Below are positions 1 to 7,504 of a stretch of 30,808 bases of DNA, in pieces. Source of the stretch: CADEED01 sp046733635 (GTDB lineage Bacteria; Pseudomonadota; Gammaproteobacteria; Steroidobacterales; Steroidobacteraceae); the NCBI GenBank assembly GCA_046733635.1, contig JBKPPO010000198.1, positions 1 through 30,808 on the forward strand. Reading direction: 5' to 3'. The translations under genes and the position numbers were made by a program. Position 1 is the first letter of the stretch, and each line of letters starts with the position of its first letter. The notes under the pieces were generated by a model, which worked only from the letters and a program-made list of their open reading frames with translations, was not told the origin of the DNA and did no database searches.

Positions 1-1
1 G

Positions 2-163
2 CTCTGGGAAGTGTCCACGCCGCTGATCGAGTCACCGCCGCCCGTGAGGACGTACGCCCCCGGGTCCTGGGGCCCGAACGCCATCCATCAGCTCGTCGCC
101 CCGCATGCCTGGCGCCTGCCGTTCGAGCGCGCGTGGCGGGATCCGAACAGGCAGGGTAGCTAG
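2..163 (+). CDS. zwf: Glucose-6-phosphate dehydrogenase, C-terminal end (partial)
   Basis: The window opens inside a gene; the last 53 codons are present and end in TAG at 161-163. The peptide has the G6PD C-terminal pattern: a Trp (LWEVSTPLIE) followed by YAPGSWGPNAIHQL. This matches the family's Y-x-x-G-(S/T)-W-G-P tail close to the C-terminus. G6PD oxidises glucose-6-phosphate to 6-phosphogluconolactone with NADP+ in the cytosol (oxidative pentose phosphate and Entner-Doudoroff entry). The catalytic part lies outside the window. The following peptidase gene converges on it, with stop codons one base apart, and no terminator hairpin is visible between them. The assignment rests on the short tail motif only, but that motif is distinctive. 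Confidence 0.85.
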   Translation, partial: LWEVSTPLIESPPPVRTYAPGSWGPNAIHQLVAPHAWRLPFERAWRDPNRQGS

Positions 164-164
164 C

Positions 165-1490
165 TCACTCCGGCGGCGAGCGCGCGGGCAACTCCGGCTT
201 CGTCGCACCGTGCAGCCCCACCAGCGCGAGCGTGCTGATCAGCAACGCTTGCGGCCCCTGCCACGCATCCACGGGCCTATACCACTCATCCGGGCCGTGA
301 GCGCCGCCACCTTCGCCGCCGCCGCTCACGGTCGCTGCCGGAATGCCGAGTCCGATCGGAACGTTGGCGTCGGTGCTCGCGGTCTCGAGTGCGGGGACGG
401 CGAGACCCAACGCCTTCCAGGCCAGCTGGGATGCCCGCACCACGGGGGACTCCGCCGGCGAAACGCCCGCGGGCCGGTCGCCTAACAACTTCGCCTCCGA
501 GCGCACGCGTTTGCCTTCGGCCGCGTTCCAGCGCGCGTTCTCCGCGGCCACGCCTTTCTCGATGGCCGCCAGGATCTCTTTCTCCGTCGCCAACAGCGCA
601 GGGCCGTCGTTGGACCGGATGTCGACGAGCATCCTGGCGTCGGCGGCGATGGTGTTCACGGAAGTGCCGCCGGAAACGACGCCCACGGTGAACGTGGTCT
701 TGGGTTCGGCGGGCGTGCGCACCTCGCCGACGTTCGCGATCGCGCGGCCCATCGCATGGATGGCGCTGGGCGCACCGAACGCGCCGAAGCTGTGCCCGCC
801 GGGACCCTTGAACGAGATTTCCCAGCGATGTGAGCCCGTGGCGTGTGCGATCAGCCGATGACCGTCCTTGCCGCCTACCGTATCCACGGAGATGAAGCCA
901 TCGATGTGCGGATGATCGCGGAACAAGGCCTTCACACCGCGCAAGTCGCCGAGCCCTTCCTCACCCACCGTGGCCACGAACATCACGTCGCCGACGGTGC
1001 GCAGGTTGTTGGCCTCCATCGCGCGCAGCACCGAGAGCAGGGCGGTGAGACCGCGGCTGTCGTCGGTGAGTCCACGTCCGTAGTAGCGCCCATCCCGCTG
1101 CGTGACCTTCACGTCGGTGCCTTCGGGAAACACCGTATCGAGATGTGCGGAGATCACGAGCAGGGGTTTGCCGCGAGAGCCCTTGCGGATGCCGATGACA
1201 TTGCCCGTCGCGTCGACGAACGCATCCTTCAGTCCCGCGGCCTGCAGCCGCCGTAGATAGTCCTGCGCGCGGACGCTTTCCGCGAACGTCGGCGCGGGGA
1301 TCTCGGCGATCTCCATCTGCTCGCGCAACGTGAGCGCATCTTCGGCGCGAATCTGCTCGATCGCCGCTCTCACACGCGGCTGTTTGACGAGCGCGGCGGC
1401 GGCGTCCGCCCCCATGGCTGTGCCGCAAAGGCCCGCCAGCATCATCGAGGCGAGGCAGAGGGTGCGGCGAAGGCAAGTCTTTGGATTCAT
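165..1490 (-). CDS. Secreted M20-family zinc metallopeptidase
   Basis: A 441-residue protein. Residues 1-28 form a signal peptide (basic MNPKTCLRRT, hydrophobic core, Ala-x-Gly-Ala cleavage region), so it probably acts in the periplasm. M20 zinc ligands are visible: H116-x-D118 in SAHLDTVF, D143/D144 in LTDDSRG, the E177-E178 pair in VGEEGLGD, D203 in SVDTVGG, and a late H398 in GGGAHGPDEW. The dimerisation or lid domain with a GGHSFGAFG motif lies between. This is the layout of di-zinc amino- and carboxypeptidases of the peptidase T/ArgE/CPG2 type; the exact substrate cannot be read. I chose the ATG at 1490 because GGAG lies 5-9 nt upstream and the signal peptide follows directly. A 30-codon upstream extension would bury the signal peptide. 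It is divergent from the siderophore receptor and shares that 220-bp control region. Confidence 0.88.
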   Translation of the reverse strand: MNPKTCLRRTLCLASMMLAGLCGTAMGADAAAALVKQPRVRAAIEQIRAEDALTLREQMEIAEIPAPTFAESVRAQDYLRRLQAAGLKDAFVDATGNVIGIRKGSRGKPLLVISAHLDTVFPEGTDVKVTQRDGRYYGRGLTDDSRGLTALLSVLRAMEANNLRTVGDVMFVATVGEEGLGDLRGVKALFRDHPHIDGFISVDTVGGKDGHRLIAHATGSHRWEISFKGPGGHSFGAFGAPSAIHAMGRAIANVGEVRTPAEPKTTFTVGVVSGGTSVNTIAADARMLVDIRSNDGPALLATEKEILAAIEKGVAAENARWNAAEGKRVRSEAKLLGDRPAGVSPAESPVVRASQLAWKALGLAVPALETASTDANVPIGLGIPAATVSGGGEGGGAHGPDEWYRPVDAWQGPQALLISTLALVGLHGATKPELPARSPPE

Positions 1491-1558
1491 TGGCACTCCA
1501 CGTGGGGCGGGGGTGAAGTCTGCGCCAACCCACTTAATAAGAGTGTCAGCCAGATGAC

Positions 1559-1588
1559 AATCGTTCTTGGTTGCAAACAAGAATGATT
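1559..1588. promoter_or_regulatory. 30-bp near-perfect palindrome, probable Fur operator
   Basis: The two 15-nt halves pair at 13 of 15 positions. The left arm is AATCGTTCTTG (1559-1569) and the right arm CAAGAATGATT (1578-1588), around a central TTGCAA (1571-1576). Overlapping it on the minus strand at 1571-1594 is an element beginning GCGAATCATTC, which resembles proteobacterial Fur boxes. It lies between the divergent M20 peptidase and Fiu-type receptor genes, about 120 bp upstream of the receptor ATG. Fur control of a siderophore receptor is expected from the family; binding here is inferred. Confidence 0.55.
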
Positions 1589-1709
1589 CGCAATACGATG
1601 CGGGCCGTCGCTGATCCGGAACGGTTGATCAGCGCCTGCCTCGCTAACAACGCCAGCCACTCCGGTCGGAGAAGCCAGAGCGAGAGGCACCACAAATTCG
1701 GGAGTTCGA

Positions 1710-3998
1710 ATGTCCATTCAAGATTCTGTCCTGGGACTGCCGGGATTCGCGCGCCGTCGTATCACCATTGCCGTGGGTCTCGCGCTGAGCGCCTCTGCCC
1801 AGATTCACGCCCAGACTGCCGACCAGACGGACGCGACCAAGACGTTGCCCAAGGTTTCGGTCGAAGCCGAAGAAGAGACGATCAACGTTCAGCGCGCGTC
1901 GTCGCCCAAGTTCACACAGGATCTCATCGACACGCCGCAGACCATCGCGGTGGTGACCGCCGAAGTGCTGCAGCAGCAGGGCGCCACGTCGCTCTCGCAG
2001 GCTCTGCGCAACACGCCGGGCGTCACGTTCCTGCTCGGTGAGAACGGCAACACCGCCACGGGCGACAGCATCTTCATGCGCGGCTTCGACACCCAGGGCA
2101 GCATCTTCATCGACGGTATCCGGGATCTCGGCACCGTCACGCGCGACGTGTTCAACACGCAGCAGGTGGAGATCGCCAAGGGCCCCTCGGGCCCCGACAA
2201 CGGCCGCGGCGCCGCGTCGGGCTACGTGAACCTCGCCACCAAGGTGCCGCAGGCTGAAAGCTTCGCCTCGGGCATCGTGAGCTACGGCACCGCCAGCAAC
2301 GGCCGCGCCACGGGTGACTGGAACCACGCCTTCGAAGGCACGGGCACCGCCATCCGCATCAACGGGCTGTACCAGGACGGCGAGGTGGACGGCCGCGATC
2401 ACATCGAACGCAAGTCCTGGGCCTTCGCGCCTTCGCTGGCCTTCGGCCTCGGCGGCGATACCCGCGCCTACTTCTATCTACTGCACACCGAGCAGGACAA
2501 TACGCCCGACGGCGGCGTGCCGACGATCGGCCTCGACGGTTTCTACAACGCTGCCTTCGATACGGGCGGCGCCAACGCCGGCGTGGTTCCCGAGAAGGCG
2601 GATCGCGACAACTTCTACGGCCTCGCGAGCGACTTCGAAGAGATCAAGGGCACGATGTTCACGGCGCGCTTCGAGCACGACTTCAGCGACAACGTGACGG
2701 TGCGAAACACTTCGCGCTACGGCAAGTTGCGCCAGTTCTACGTGCTCTCGGGCACGAACGCGCTCACCGTGACCAGCCCGGACCCGGACCTGTGGACGGC
2801 CGCGCGCACGCGCCAGTCCAAGTTCCAGGAGAACACGCTGATCACGAACCAGACCAACGTGACGGCCAGCGTCAACACGGGCGCCGTGCAGCACAACATC
2901 ACGGGCGGCATCGAGTTCATCGATGAAGAGCAGTACAACCCCACGTACGTGGGCCTGGGTACGCCGATCCCGCCTGCCAACATCTACAATCCGAATCGCA
3001 ACGATCCGCTGCCTGGCTACGCGCCGGTGCGCAACGGCGTGTACACGCGCGGCGAGACGCAGACCTTCGGCGCCTATCTGTTCGACACGCTGAGCTTCGC
3101 CGATCGCTGGCAGGTGACAGCGGGTGCGCGCATCGACAGCTTCGAGACGGATTTCGACGCGGCCGCGCTATCCACGGCCACCACGCATCCCGGTCTGCCC
3201 GTGGGCACGCTGGTTCCCACCTCGCTGCAGGCCGAGGACACGTTGTTCTCGTACAAGCTCGGCGTGTTGTACAAGCCCGCGCCGAACGGCAGCGTGTATC
3301 TCTCGCATGCCACGTCCGAGCAGCCCCCGGGCGGCGCCAACTTCCAGTTGAGCACGACGGCCAACAACGTCAACCGCTTCGACCTCGAGCCCACGGAAGG
3401 TGAGAACCTCGAACTCGGAACCAAGTGGGAGTTCAACAACGGCGGCCTCGCGATCACCGGCGCCATCTTCCAGAGCTCCAACAAGAATGAGCTCGTGCCC
3501 GACGCGATCGATCCCACGATCTTCGTGCAGGTCGGCGAGCGCGAAGTGAAGGGCGTCGAACTCGGCATCGTCGGCAGGATCACCGAGAGCTGGCAGATCA
3601 GCGCCGGCCTCTCGAAGCTGGACTCCGAAGTGAAGCGCGGTTCGGCCACGCAGACGGGCTCGCAGATCAACTGGACGCCGGAGCTCACGTTCTCGAGCTG
3701 GACGACCTACAAGACGCCGTTCGGTCTCACGATCGGCGGCGGTGTGCGCTACGTGGACACGGTGGCGCGCTCGATCAACAACAACCCGATCCCGGCCACG
3801 ACCAACATGCTCGAAGCCCCGGAATTCACCGTGGTGGACTTGATGCTGGCCTACGACATCAACGATAGCGTGACCCTGCAGCTCAACGGCTACAACGTGA
3901 CCGACGAGCTGTATGTGAACTCGCTGAACAACAGCGGCGCGCGCTACCTGCCGGGTCAGCCGCTGTCGGCCCAGTTGTCGGTGTATTTCCAGTTCTGA
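1710..3998 (+). CDS. fiu: TonB-dependent catecholate siderophore receptor (Fiu/PiuA type)
   Basis: A 762-residue outer-membrane receptor, essentially the length of E. coli Fiu. Residues 1-34 are a signal peptide ending AQIHAQ. A TonB-box-like stretch LPKVSVEAE follows at about 46-54, then the plug domain (about 60-175; IDTPQTIAVV, LRNTPGVTF, MRGFDTQGSIFIDGIRD, EIAKGPSG). The rest is a 22-strand-type barrel ending in the terminal aromatic of YFQF, the Bam recognition signature. The plug motifs are those of the siderophore receptor subfamily, which imports Fe(III)-catecholate complexes with TonB/ExbB/ExbD energy. The ATG at 1710 has GGGAG five bases upstream. The next gene, piuC, starts 18 bp after the stop, and this receptor-hydroxylase pairing is the conserved Fiu/YbiX and PiuA/PiuC arrangement, which strengthens the call. 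A Fur-like palindrome lies upstream. The exact ligand is not determinable. Confidence 0.85.
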   Translation: MSIQDSVLGLPGFARRRITIAVGLALSASAQIHAQTADQTDATKTLPKVSVEAEEETINVQRASSPKFTQDLIDTPQTIAVVTAEVLQQQGATSLSQALRNTPGVTFLLGENGNTATGDSIFMRGFDTQGSIFIDGIRDLGTVTRDVFNTQQVEIAKGPSGPDNGRGAASGYVNLATKVPQAESFASGIVSYGTASNGRATGDWNHAFEGTGTAIRINGLYQDGEVDGRDHIERKSWAFAPSLAFGLGGDTRAYFYLLHTEQDNTPDGGVPTIGLDGFYNAAFDTGGANAGVVPEKADRDNFYGLASDFEEIKGTMFTARFEHDFSDNVTVRNTSRYGKLRQFYVLSGTNALTVTSPDPDLWTAARTRQSKFQENTLITNQTNVTASVNTGAVQHNITGGIEFIDEEQYNPTYVGLGTPIPPANIYNPNRNDPLPGYAPVRNGVYTRGETQTFGAYLFDTLSFADRWQVTAGARIDSFETDFDAAALSTATTHPGLPVGTLVPTSLQAEDTLFSYKLGVLYKPAPNGSVYLSHATSEQPPGGANFQLSTTANNVNRFDLEPTEGENLELGTKWEFNNGGLAITGAIFQSSNKNELVPDAIDPTIFVQVGEREVKGVELGIVGRITESWQISAGLSKLDSEVKRGSATQTGSQINWTPELTFSSWTTYKTPFGLTIGGGVRYVDTVARSINNNPIPATTNMLEAPEFTVVDLMLAYDINDSVTLQLNGYNVTDELYVNSLNNSGARYLPGQPLSAQLSVYFQF

Positions 3999-4016
3999 AG
4001 CACTAACATCCGGGCC

Positions 4017-4697
4017 ATGCTGATTCATGTGCCCCGGGTGTTGACGGCCGAGCAGGTGGCGGAGTGCCGCCGCCTGCTCACCTCGGCCGAGTGGACCGAT
4101 GGCAAGGCCACGGTCGGTGATCAGGGCGCGCTCGTGAAGCGCAACCTGCAGCTCCCCGAGCTCTCGCCCATCGGCCGCCAGCTCGGCGAGATGATCCTCA
4201 TCGCGCTCTCGCGCAATCCGCTGTTCTTCTCCGCGGCGCTGCCGCTCAAGACCGTGCCGCCGCTGTTCAATCGGTATGAAGGCGGCGGCCACTATGGCAT
4301 GCACATCGACGGCGCCGTACGCGCCGTGCCGGGCACCAGTCATTTCATCCGCACGGATCTGTCGTCGACGTTGTTCCTGACCGATCCCGCGGACTACGAA
4401 GGCGGTGAACTCGTGGTCGCCGACACCTTCGGCGAACACTCGGTCAAACTACCGGCCGGTGACCTGATCCTCTATCCCTCGAGCAGCCTGCATCGCGTGA
4501 ACCCGGTGACGCGCGGCGCGCGTATCTCGTCGTTCTTCTGGACACAGAGCATGGTGGCCGATGCGCGCCATCGCGAGCTGCTGTTCCAGATGGATCAGAG
4601 CATCCAGAAGCTGCGCGGCAAACACGGCGAGAGCGAGGAGACCGTGGCGCTCGCGGGGCAGTATCACAACCTGCTGAGGATGTGGTCGGAGATCTGA
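4017..4697 (+). CDS. piuC: PiuC/YbiX-type Fe(II)/2-oxoglutarate-dependent hydroxylase
   Basis: A 226-residue cytosolic protein of the PKHD-type hydroxylase family, near the family's usual length. The N-terminus MLIHVPRVLTAEQVAECRRLL and the segment VKRNLQLPE are family hallmarks. The double-stranded beta-helix iron site is complete: H96-x-D98 in HYGMHIDG, the distal H159 in SSLHRVNPV, and R169 in RGARIS, which should bind the 2-oxoglutarate carboxylate. YbiX/PiuC proteins accompany catecholate siderophore receptors and are induced by iron starvation. Their physiological substrate is not firmly known, and a role in handling imported siderophore is inference. The gene begins 18 bp after the receptor and is most likely co-transcribed. 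No strong Shine-Dalgarno is visible. The stop is 8 bp from the end of the convergent serine hydrolase gene. Confidence 0.9.
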   Translation: MLIHVPRVLTAEQVAECRRLLTSAEWTDGKATVGDQGALVKRNLQLPELSPIGRQLGEMILIALSRNPLFFSAALPLKTVPPLFNRYEGGGHYGMHIDGAVRAVPGTSHFIRTDLSSTLFLTDPADYEGGELVVADTFGEHSVKLPAGDLILYPSSSLHRVNPVTRGARISSFFWTQSMVADARHRELLFQMDQSIQKLRGKHGESEETVALAGQYHNLLRMWSEI

Positions 4698-4705
4698 CCG
4701 CCCGA

Positions 4706-5827
4706 CTAGCGCAGCGCGTTCAGGAGCAACGGCATGAGCTCCTGCGGCGTGTCCGATCGTGCGGAGTTGTAGTTGGACCCGGTGAACGCGATCACCAGTT
4801 CCTCCGACGGAATGATGAATACGTGATTGCCGCCGTTGCCCGCGGAATAGACGGCATCCAGTGTTCCGGTGCCGCGAGTGAAGCGGCGCTTCCACCAGAG
4901 ATAGCCATACCCCTGTGATCGCAGGCTCACCGGGCTTTCGCGTATGGTCATCGCCCAGCTCTCGGGCAGAACCCGCACGCCATTCCAGACGCCCTCGTTG
5001 GCGAACAGCGCGCCGAGCTTGGCGGCATCGCGGGGCCGCAGGCCGTATCCCGTGGCGCCCATGACGCGGCCATCGGGCGCGCGGCGCCACCGGGCTTGCC
5101 GGATGTTCAGCGGATCGTGGAGCCATTGCCGGGCATAGTCGTCGAGCGTCATGCCCGAACGCAGCGTCACCACATGGCCCAGCAACACGACGCCGCCCGT
5201 GCAATACGATTGGGTCGTACCCGGTTCCGCGACCATGCGCAGGTCGAGCACGAAACGCACCCAGTCCCGGCTGTCATACATCTTCTCCTCATGACCCGGC
5301 GACCGCGTGTCCCAGTCGCTGCACTCGAGTCCCGAACTCATGTGGAGCAGGTGCCGCAAGGTGATGGCGCGTTTGCGCGCGTCCACATTGCGGTGCTGAT
5401 CGAGATCCGGGATGTGCTGGGCCAACGTATCGTCGAGGCTCAGCAATCCCTGGTCCGCGGCAATGCCGACGAGCGTGGAGATGAAACTCTTGCCCGTCGA
5501 TCGAAGCTCGTGGACGGTGTCTCGATCGAAGCCGTTGTAATAGGCCTCGGCGACCAGGCGCTGATTGCGCGCGATCACCACACCGTCGACGCCCGGAAAA
5601 TGCCCGTCGCGGATGGAATTCAGTACCGATGCCAGCGCGGCCGCATCGAGGTTTTCGGCGCCGGGCGTCGAGGTCTGCCAGCCATCGCCGGTGGCGTCGG
5701 GCGCCAGGGAAATGCTCGCGGGGGCGCCGGGATTGTCGAAGTCCGGGTAGTCGGAGCCTTCGCCTCCCCCGCAACCTGCGGCCAGCATGATCATCAACGC
5801 AGCGGACATCCGGAAAAAGTAAGACAT
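4706..5827 (-). CDS. Beta-lactamase-fold serine hydrolase, lipoprotein
   Basis: A 373-residue protein. Residues 1-19 are a lipoprotein signal with lipobox L-A-A-G-C19, followed by a flexible GGGEGSDYPDFDNPG linker. The remainder is a class C beta-lactamase/penicillin-binding-protein-like domain. S110-T-G-K113 (ELRSTGKSF) gives the S-x-x-K nucleophile motif. The second motif is Y208-C-T210, where the classical form is Y-x-N. A glycine-rich AGNGGNHVF stretch (329-337) stands where KTG/HxG usually occurs. Such proteins range from beta-lactamases to D-aminopeptidases and esterases, and nothing here fixes the substrate. The start at 5827 is strongly supported by AGGAGGG a few bases upstream and by the lipobox. 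A 58-codon upstream extension has no support. It is divergent from the ECF sigma gene; a perfect inverted repeat lies between them. Confidence 0.85.
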   Translation of the reverse strand: MSYFFRMSAALMIMLAAGCGGGEGSDYPDFDNPGAPASISLAPDATGDGWQTSTPGAENLDAAALASVLNSIRDGHFPGVDGVVIARNQRLVAEAYYNGFDRDTVHELRSTGKSFISTLVGIAADQGLLSLDDTLAQHIPDLDQHRNVDARKRAITLRHLLHMSSGLECSDWDTRSPGHEEKMYDSRDWVRFVLDLRMVAEPGTTQSYCTGGVVLLGHVVTLRSGMTLDDYARQWLHDPLNIRQARWRRAPDGRVMGATGYGLRPRDAAKLGALFANEGVWNGVRVLPESWAMTIRESPVSLRSQGYGYLWWKRRFTRGTGTLDAVYSAGNGGNHVFIIPSEELVIAFTGSNYNSARSDTPQELMPLLLNALR

Positions 5828-5864
5828 GTTCCCTCCTGCACATTGAGTGCGGTGGGTCGCCCCG

Positions 5865-5899
5865 AATCCTTCGCAATATGTTTCGAGGCGCGAAGGATT
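5865..5899. repeat. Perfect 10-bp inverted repeat in a divergent intergenic region
   Basis: The arms AATCCTTCGC (5865-5874) and GCGAAGGATT (5890-5899) are exact reverse complements around a 15-bp spacer. They lie in the 100-bp gap between the serine hydrolase start (5827, minus) and the sigma factor start (5928, plus). There is no T-tract, so it does not look like a terminator. Its position suggests an operator serving one or both promoters; the regulator is unknown. Confidence 0.55.
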
Positions 5900-5927
5900 T
5901 CGCCCGCGCGGGCACACTAACGTCCCG

Positions 5928-6521
5928 ATGACCACTTCCGACCTCGAACTCGTCCGGCGGCTGTTGCGCGGTGAAGCGCGCGCCTTCGACGAATTCTTCA
6001 ACGAGTACTACCCCAAGCTGTACCGCTTCGTGAAACGCCGCCTGCCGCGAGACCCGGCGGGCGCGGAAGATGTGGCGCAAGGTGCGCTCTGCCGGGCGCT
6101 CGAAAGCCTGCACAGCTTCCGCGGTGAAGCCGCGCTCATGACCTGGCTCTGCACGCTCTGCCGGCGCGAACTGAGCGCGCGATGGGAGCAGACCAGGCCC
6201 TACAGCGCCGCGCCCGTACTGGCCGAGGACGATCCCGAGATCCGCGCGGCGCTCGAGTCGTTGCTCGCCGCCGAAGGTGCCGATCCGCTGCTCGCCGCCG
6301 GCCAGGCGGAAGTGCGCGACACCATCTGCGCGGCGCTCGACTATCTACCGGCGCCGTACGCCGACATCCTCGAATGGAAATACGTGCGCGACATGAGCGT
6401 CGCGGAGATCGCGCAACGGCTGGGGCGAAGCGCGAAGGCGACGGAGTCGTTGCTCACGCGGGCACGCGACGCGTTCCGGGAGACCTTCACCCTGCTGCGC
6501 GGCACGGAGGCGCGATCATGA
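5928..6521 (+). CDS. ECF RNA polymerase sigma factor (FecI-like position)
   Basis: A 197-residue sigma-70-family protein. Region 2 spans about 18-85, with FDEFFNEYYPKLYRFV and the core-binding GAEDVAQGALCRALESLHSFRGEA. Region 4 spans about 130-185, with LPAPYADILEWKYVRDMSVAEIAQRLG and the helix-turn-helix AKATESLLTRARDAF. The linker is longer than usual and acidic (EDDPEIRAALESLLAAEG). The ATG at 5928 is preferred because it starts directly at the first helix; an in-frame extension to 5847 adds only unstructured residues. The stop overlaps the FecR start (ATGA, 6518-6521), and FecR is followed by an STN-domain receptor. This is therefore the cytoplasmic output of a FecI/R/A-like cell-surface signalling system that likely activates its own receptor gene. 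That regulation is inferred from family knowledge. Confidence 0.9.
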   Translation: MTTSDLELVRRLLRGEARAFDEFFNEYYPKLYRFVKRRLPRDPAGAEDVAQGALCRALESLHSFRGEAALMTWLCTLCRRELSARWEQTRPYSAAPVLAEDDPEIRAALESLLAAEGADPLLAAGQAEVRDTICAALDYLPAPYADILEWKYVRDMSVAEIAQRLGRSAKATESLLTRARDAFRETFTLLRGTEARS

Positions 6522-7504
6522 GCCGCAAGACCGATCGGATCGAATCCCTGCTCAAACTCGCGGGCGAGCGCGATCAGCCCACGGCCGAGGGCATGGCGCG
6601 AGCGCGCGAGGCGGCGCATGCGGCCTGGCAGCGTGGATTGGGTCGAGCGTCGCCTGTCGTTTCACACAAACACCGCGCGGTGCCGTGGAAACTCGCGGCG
6701 GCTGCGAGCGTCGTGTTGCTGGTGGCGGCGCTGGTGATTGCGGGATACCGCGGCGGAGCGCCCGAGCGTGTACTGGTGGCGCGCGTGGCCGTCGGCTCTG
6801 GCACGGTGACGCTCGACGGGCGAACCGCGGCGCTGACGGCGGCGACCCCGCTGTTGAGCGGCAGCGAGATCAACACCCGGGATGAGCCCATGGCTTTGCG
6901 GGTGGGCGATGTCTTGTCGTTGCGACTGCAGGCGAACACGCGATTGAGATTCGAAGCGCCGGGCCACATCAGCCTGCTCACGGGCGCGGTATATGTGGAT
7001 TCGGGTGGATTGAATGCGCCCAGCGCATTGCGCATCGCCACGCCAGCCGGCGAAGTCCGGCACATCGGCACGCAGTTCCAGGTGGCCGTGGAAGAGGGCA
7101 CGACGCGCGTACAGGTGCGTGAAGGCCGCGTGGTCGTGGACAGGGCCGGCGCATCGCTGATGGAACTCGGCGCGGGCGACCGGCTCATCGATTCGGGCAC
7201 GGGAGTGCGCATCGACCACGGCATGCCGGGCTTCGGCGGCGAGTGGGACTGGGCGGCGAGCGCCGCTCCCCCGATGGATATCGAAAACCGGCCGCTCAGC
7301 GAGTTCCTCGGCTGGTACACGCGGGAGCATGGCTTGCAGCTTCGCTTCGTTGATGCGCACATGCAGGCGGCCACCGTCGAGATCCGCCTGCACGGCTCGC
7401 TTGCCGGAATAGATTCTCGCGGGAGCCTGGAATACGTGGGTCTGATCACGGGTGTGCCGCTGTCCGTGCGGGACGGCGTCCTTTGGGCGGGGCGCGTACC
7501 GTGA
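6518..7504 (+). CDS. FecR-family anti-sigma/signal-transducing membrane protein
   Basis: A 328-residue single-pass inner-membrane protein. The short cytoplasmic N-terminus (1-56) would bind the sigma factor. One transmembrane helix lies at about 57-77 (PWKLAAAASVVLLVAALVIAGY). The FecR domain spans about 95-200, with SGTVTLDGR, LLSGSEINTRDEPMALRVGD and IATPAGEVRHIGTQFQVAVEEGTTRVQVREGRVVV. A C-terminal STN-like domain covers about 250-325 (MDIENRPLSEFLGWYTREHGLQLRF). In known systems this periplasmic end contacts the STN domain of the receptor and passes the ligand signal to the sigma factor. It overlaps the sigma gene by ATGA and the receptor by GTGA, so the three genes are tightly coupled. 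The N-terminal domain is short and lacks the paired tryptophans common in FecR proteins. Confidence 0.9.
   Translation: MSRKTDRIESLLKLAGERDQPTAEGMARAREAAHAAWQRGLGRASPVVSHKHRAVPWKLAAAASVVLLVAALVIAGYRGGAPERVLVARVAVGSGTVTLDGRTAALTAATPLLSGSEINTRDEPMALRVGDVLSLRLQANTRLRFEAPGHISLLTGAVYVDSGGLNAPSALRIATPAGEVRHIGTQFQVAVEEGTTRVQVREGRVVVDRAGASLMELGAGDRLIDSGTGVRIDHGMPGFGGEWDWAASAAPPMDIENRPLSEFLGWYTREHGLQLRFVDAHMQAATVEIRLHGSLAGIDSRGSLEYVGLITGVPLSVRDGVLWAGRVP

Noticed and set aside
3168..4439. Long open frame on the minus strand opposite the siderophore receptor and piuC
   Set aside because: It is antisense to two well-supported genes, has Arg/His/Val-rich low-information sequence and no recognisable motifs. 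It is a common artefact of GC-rich codon usage.
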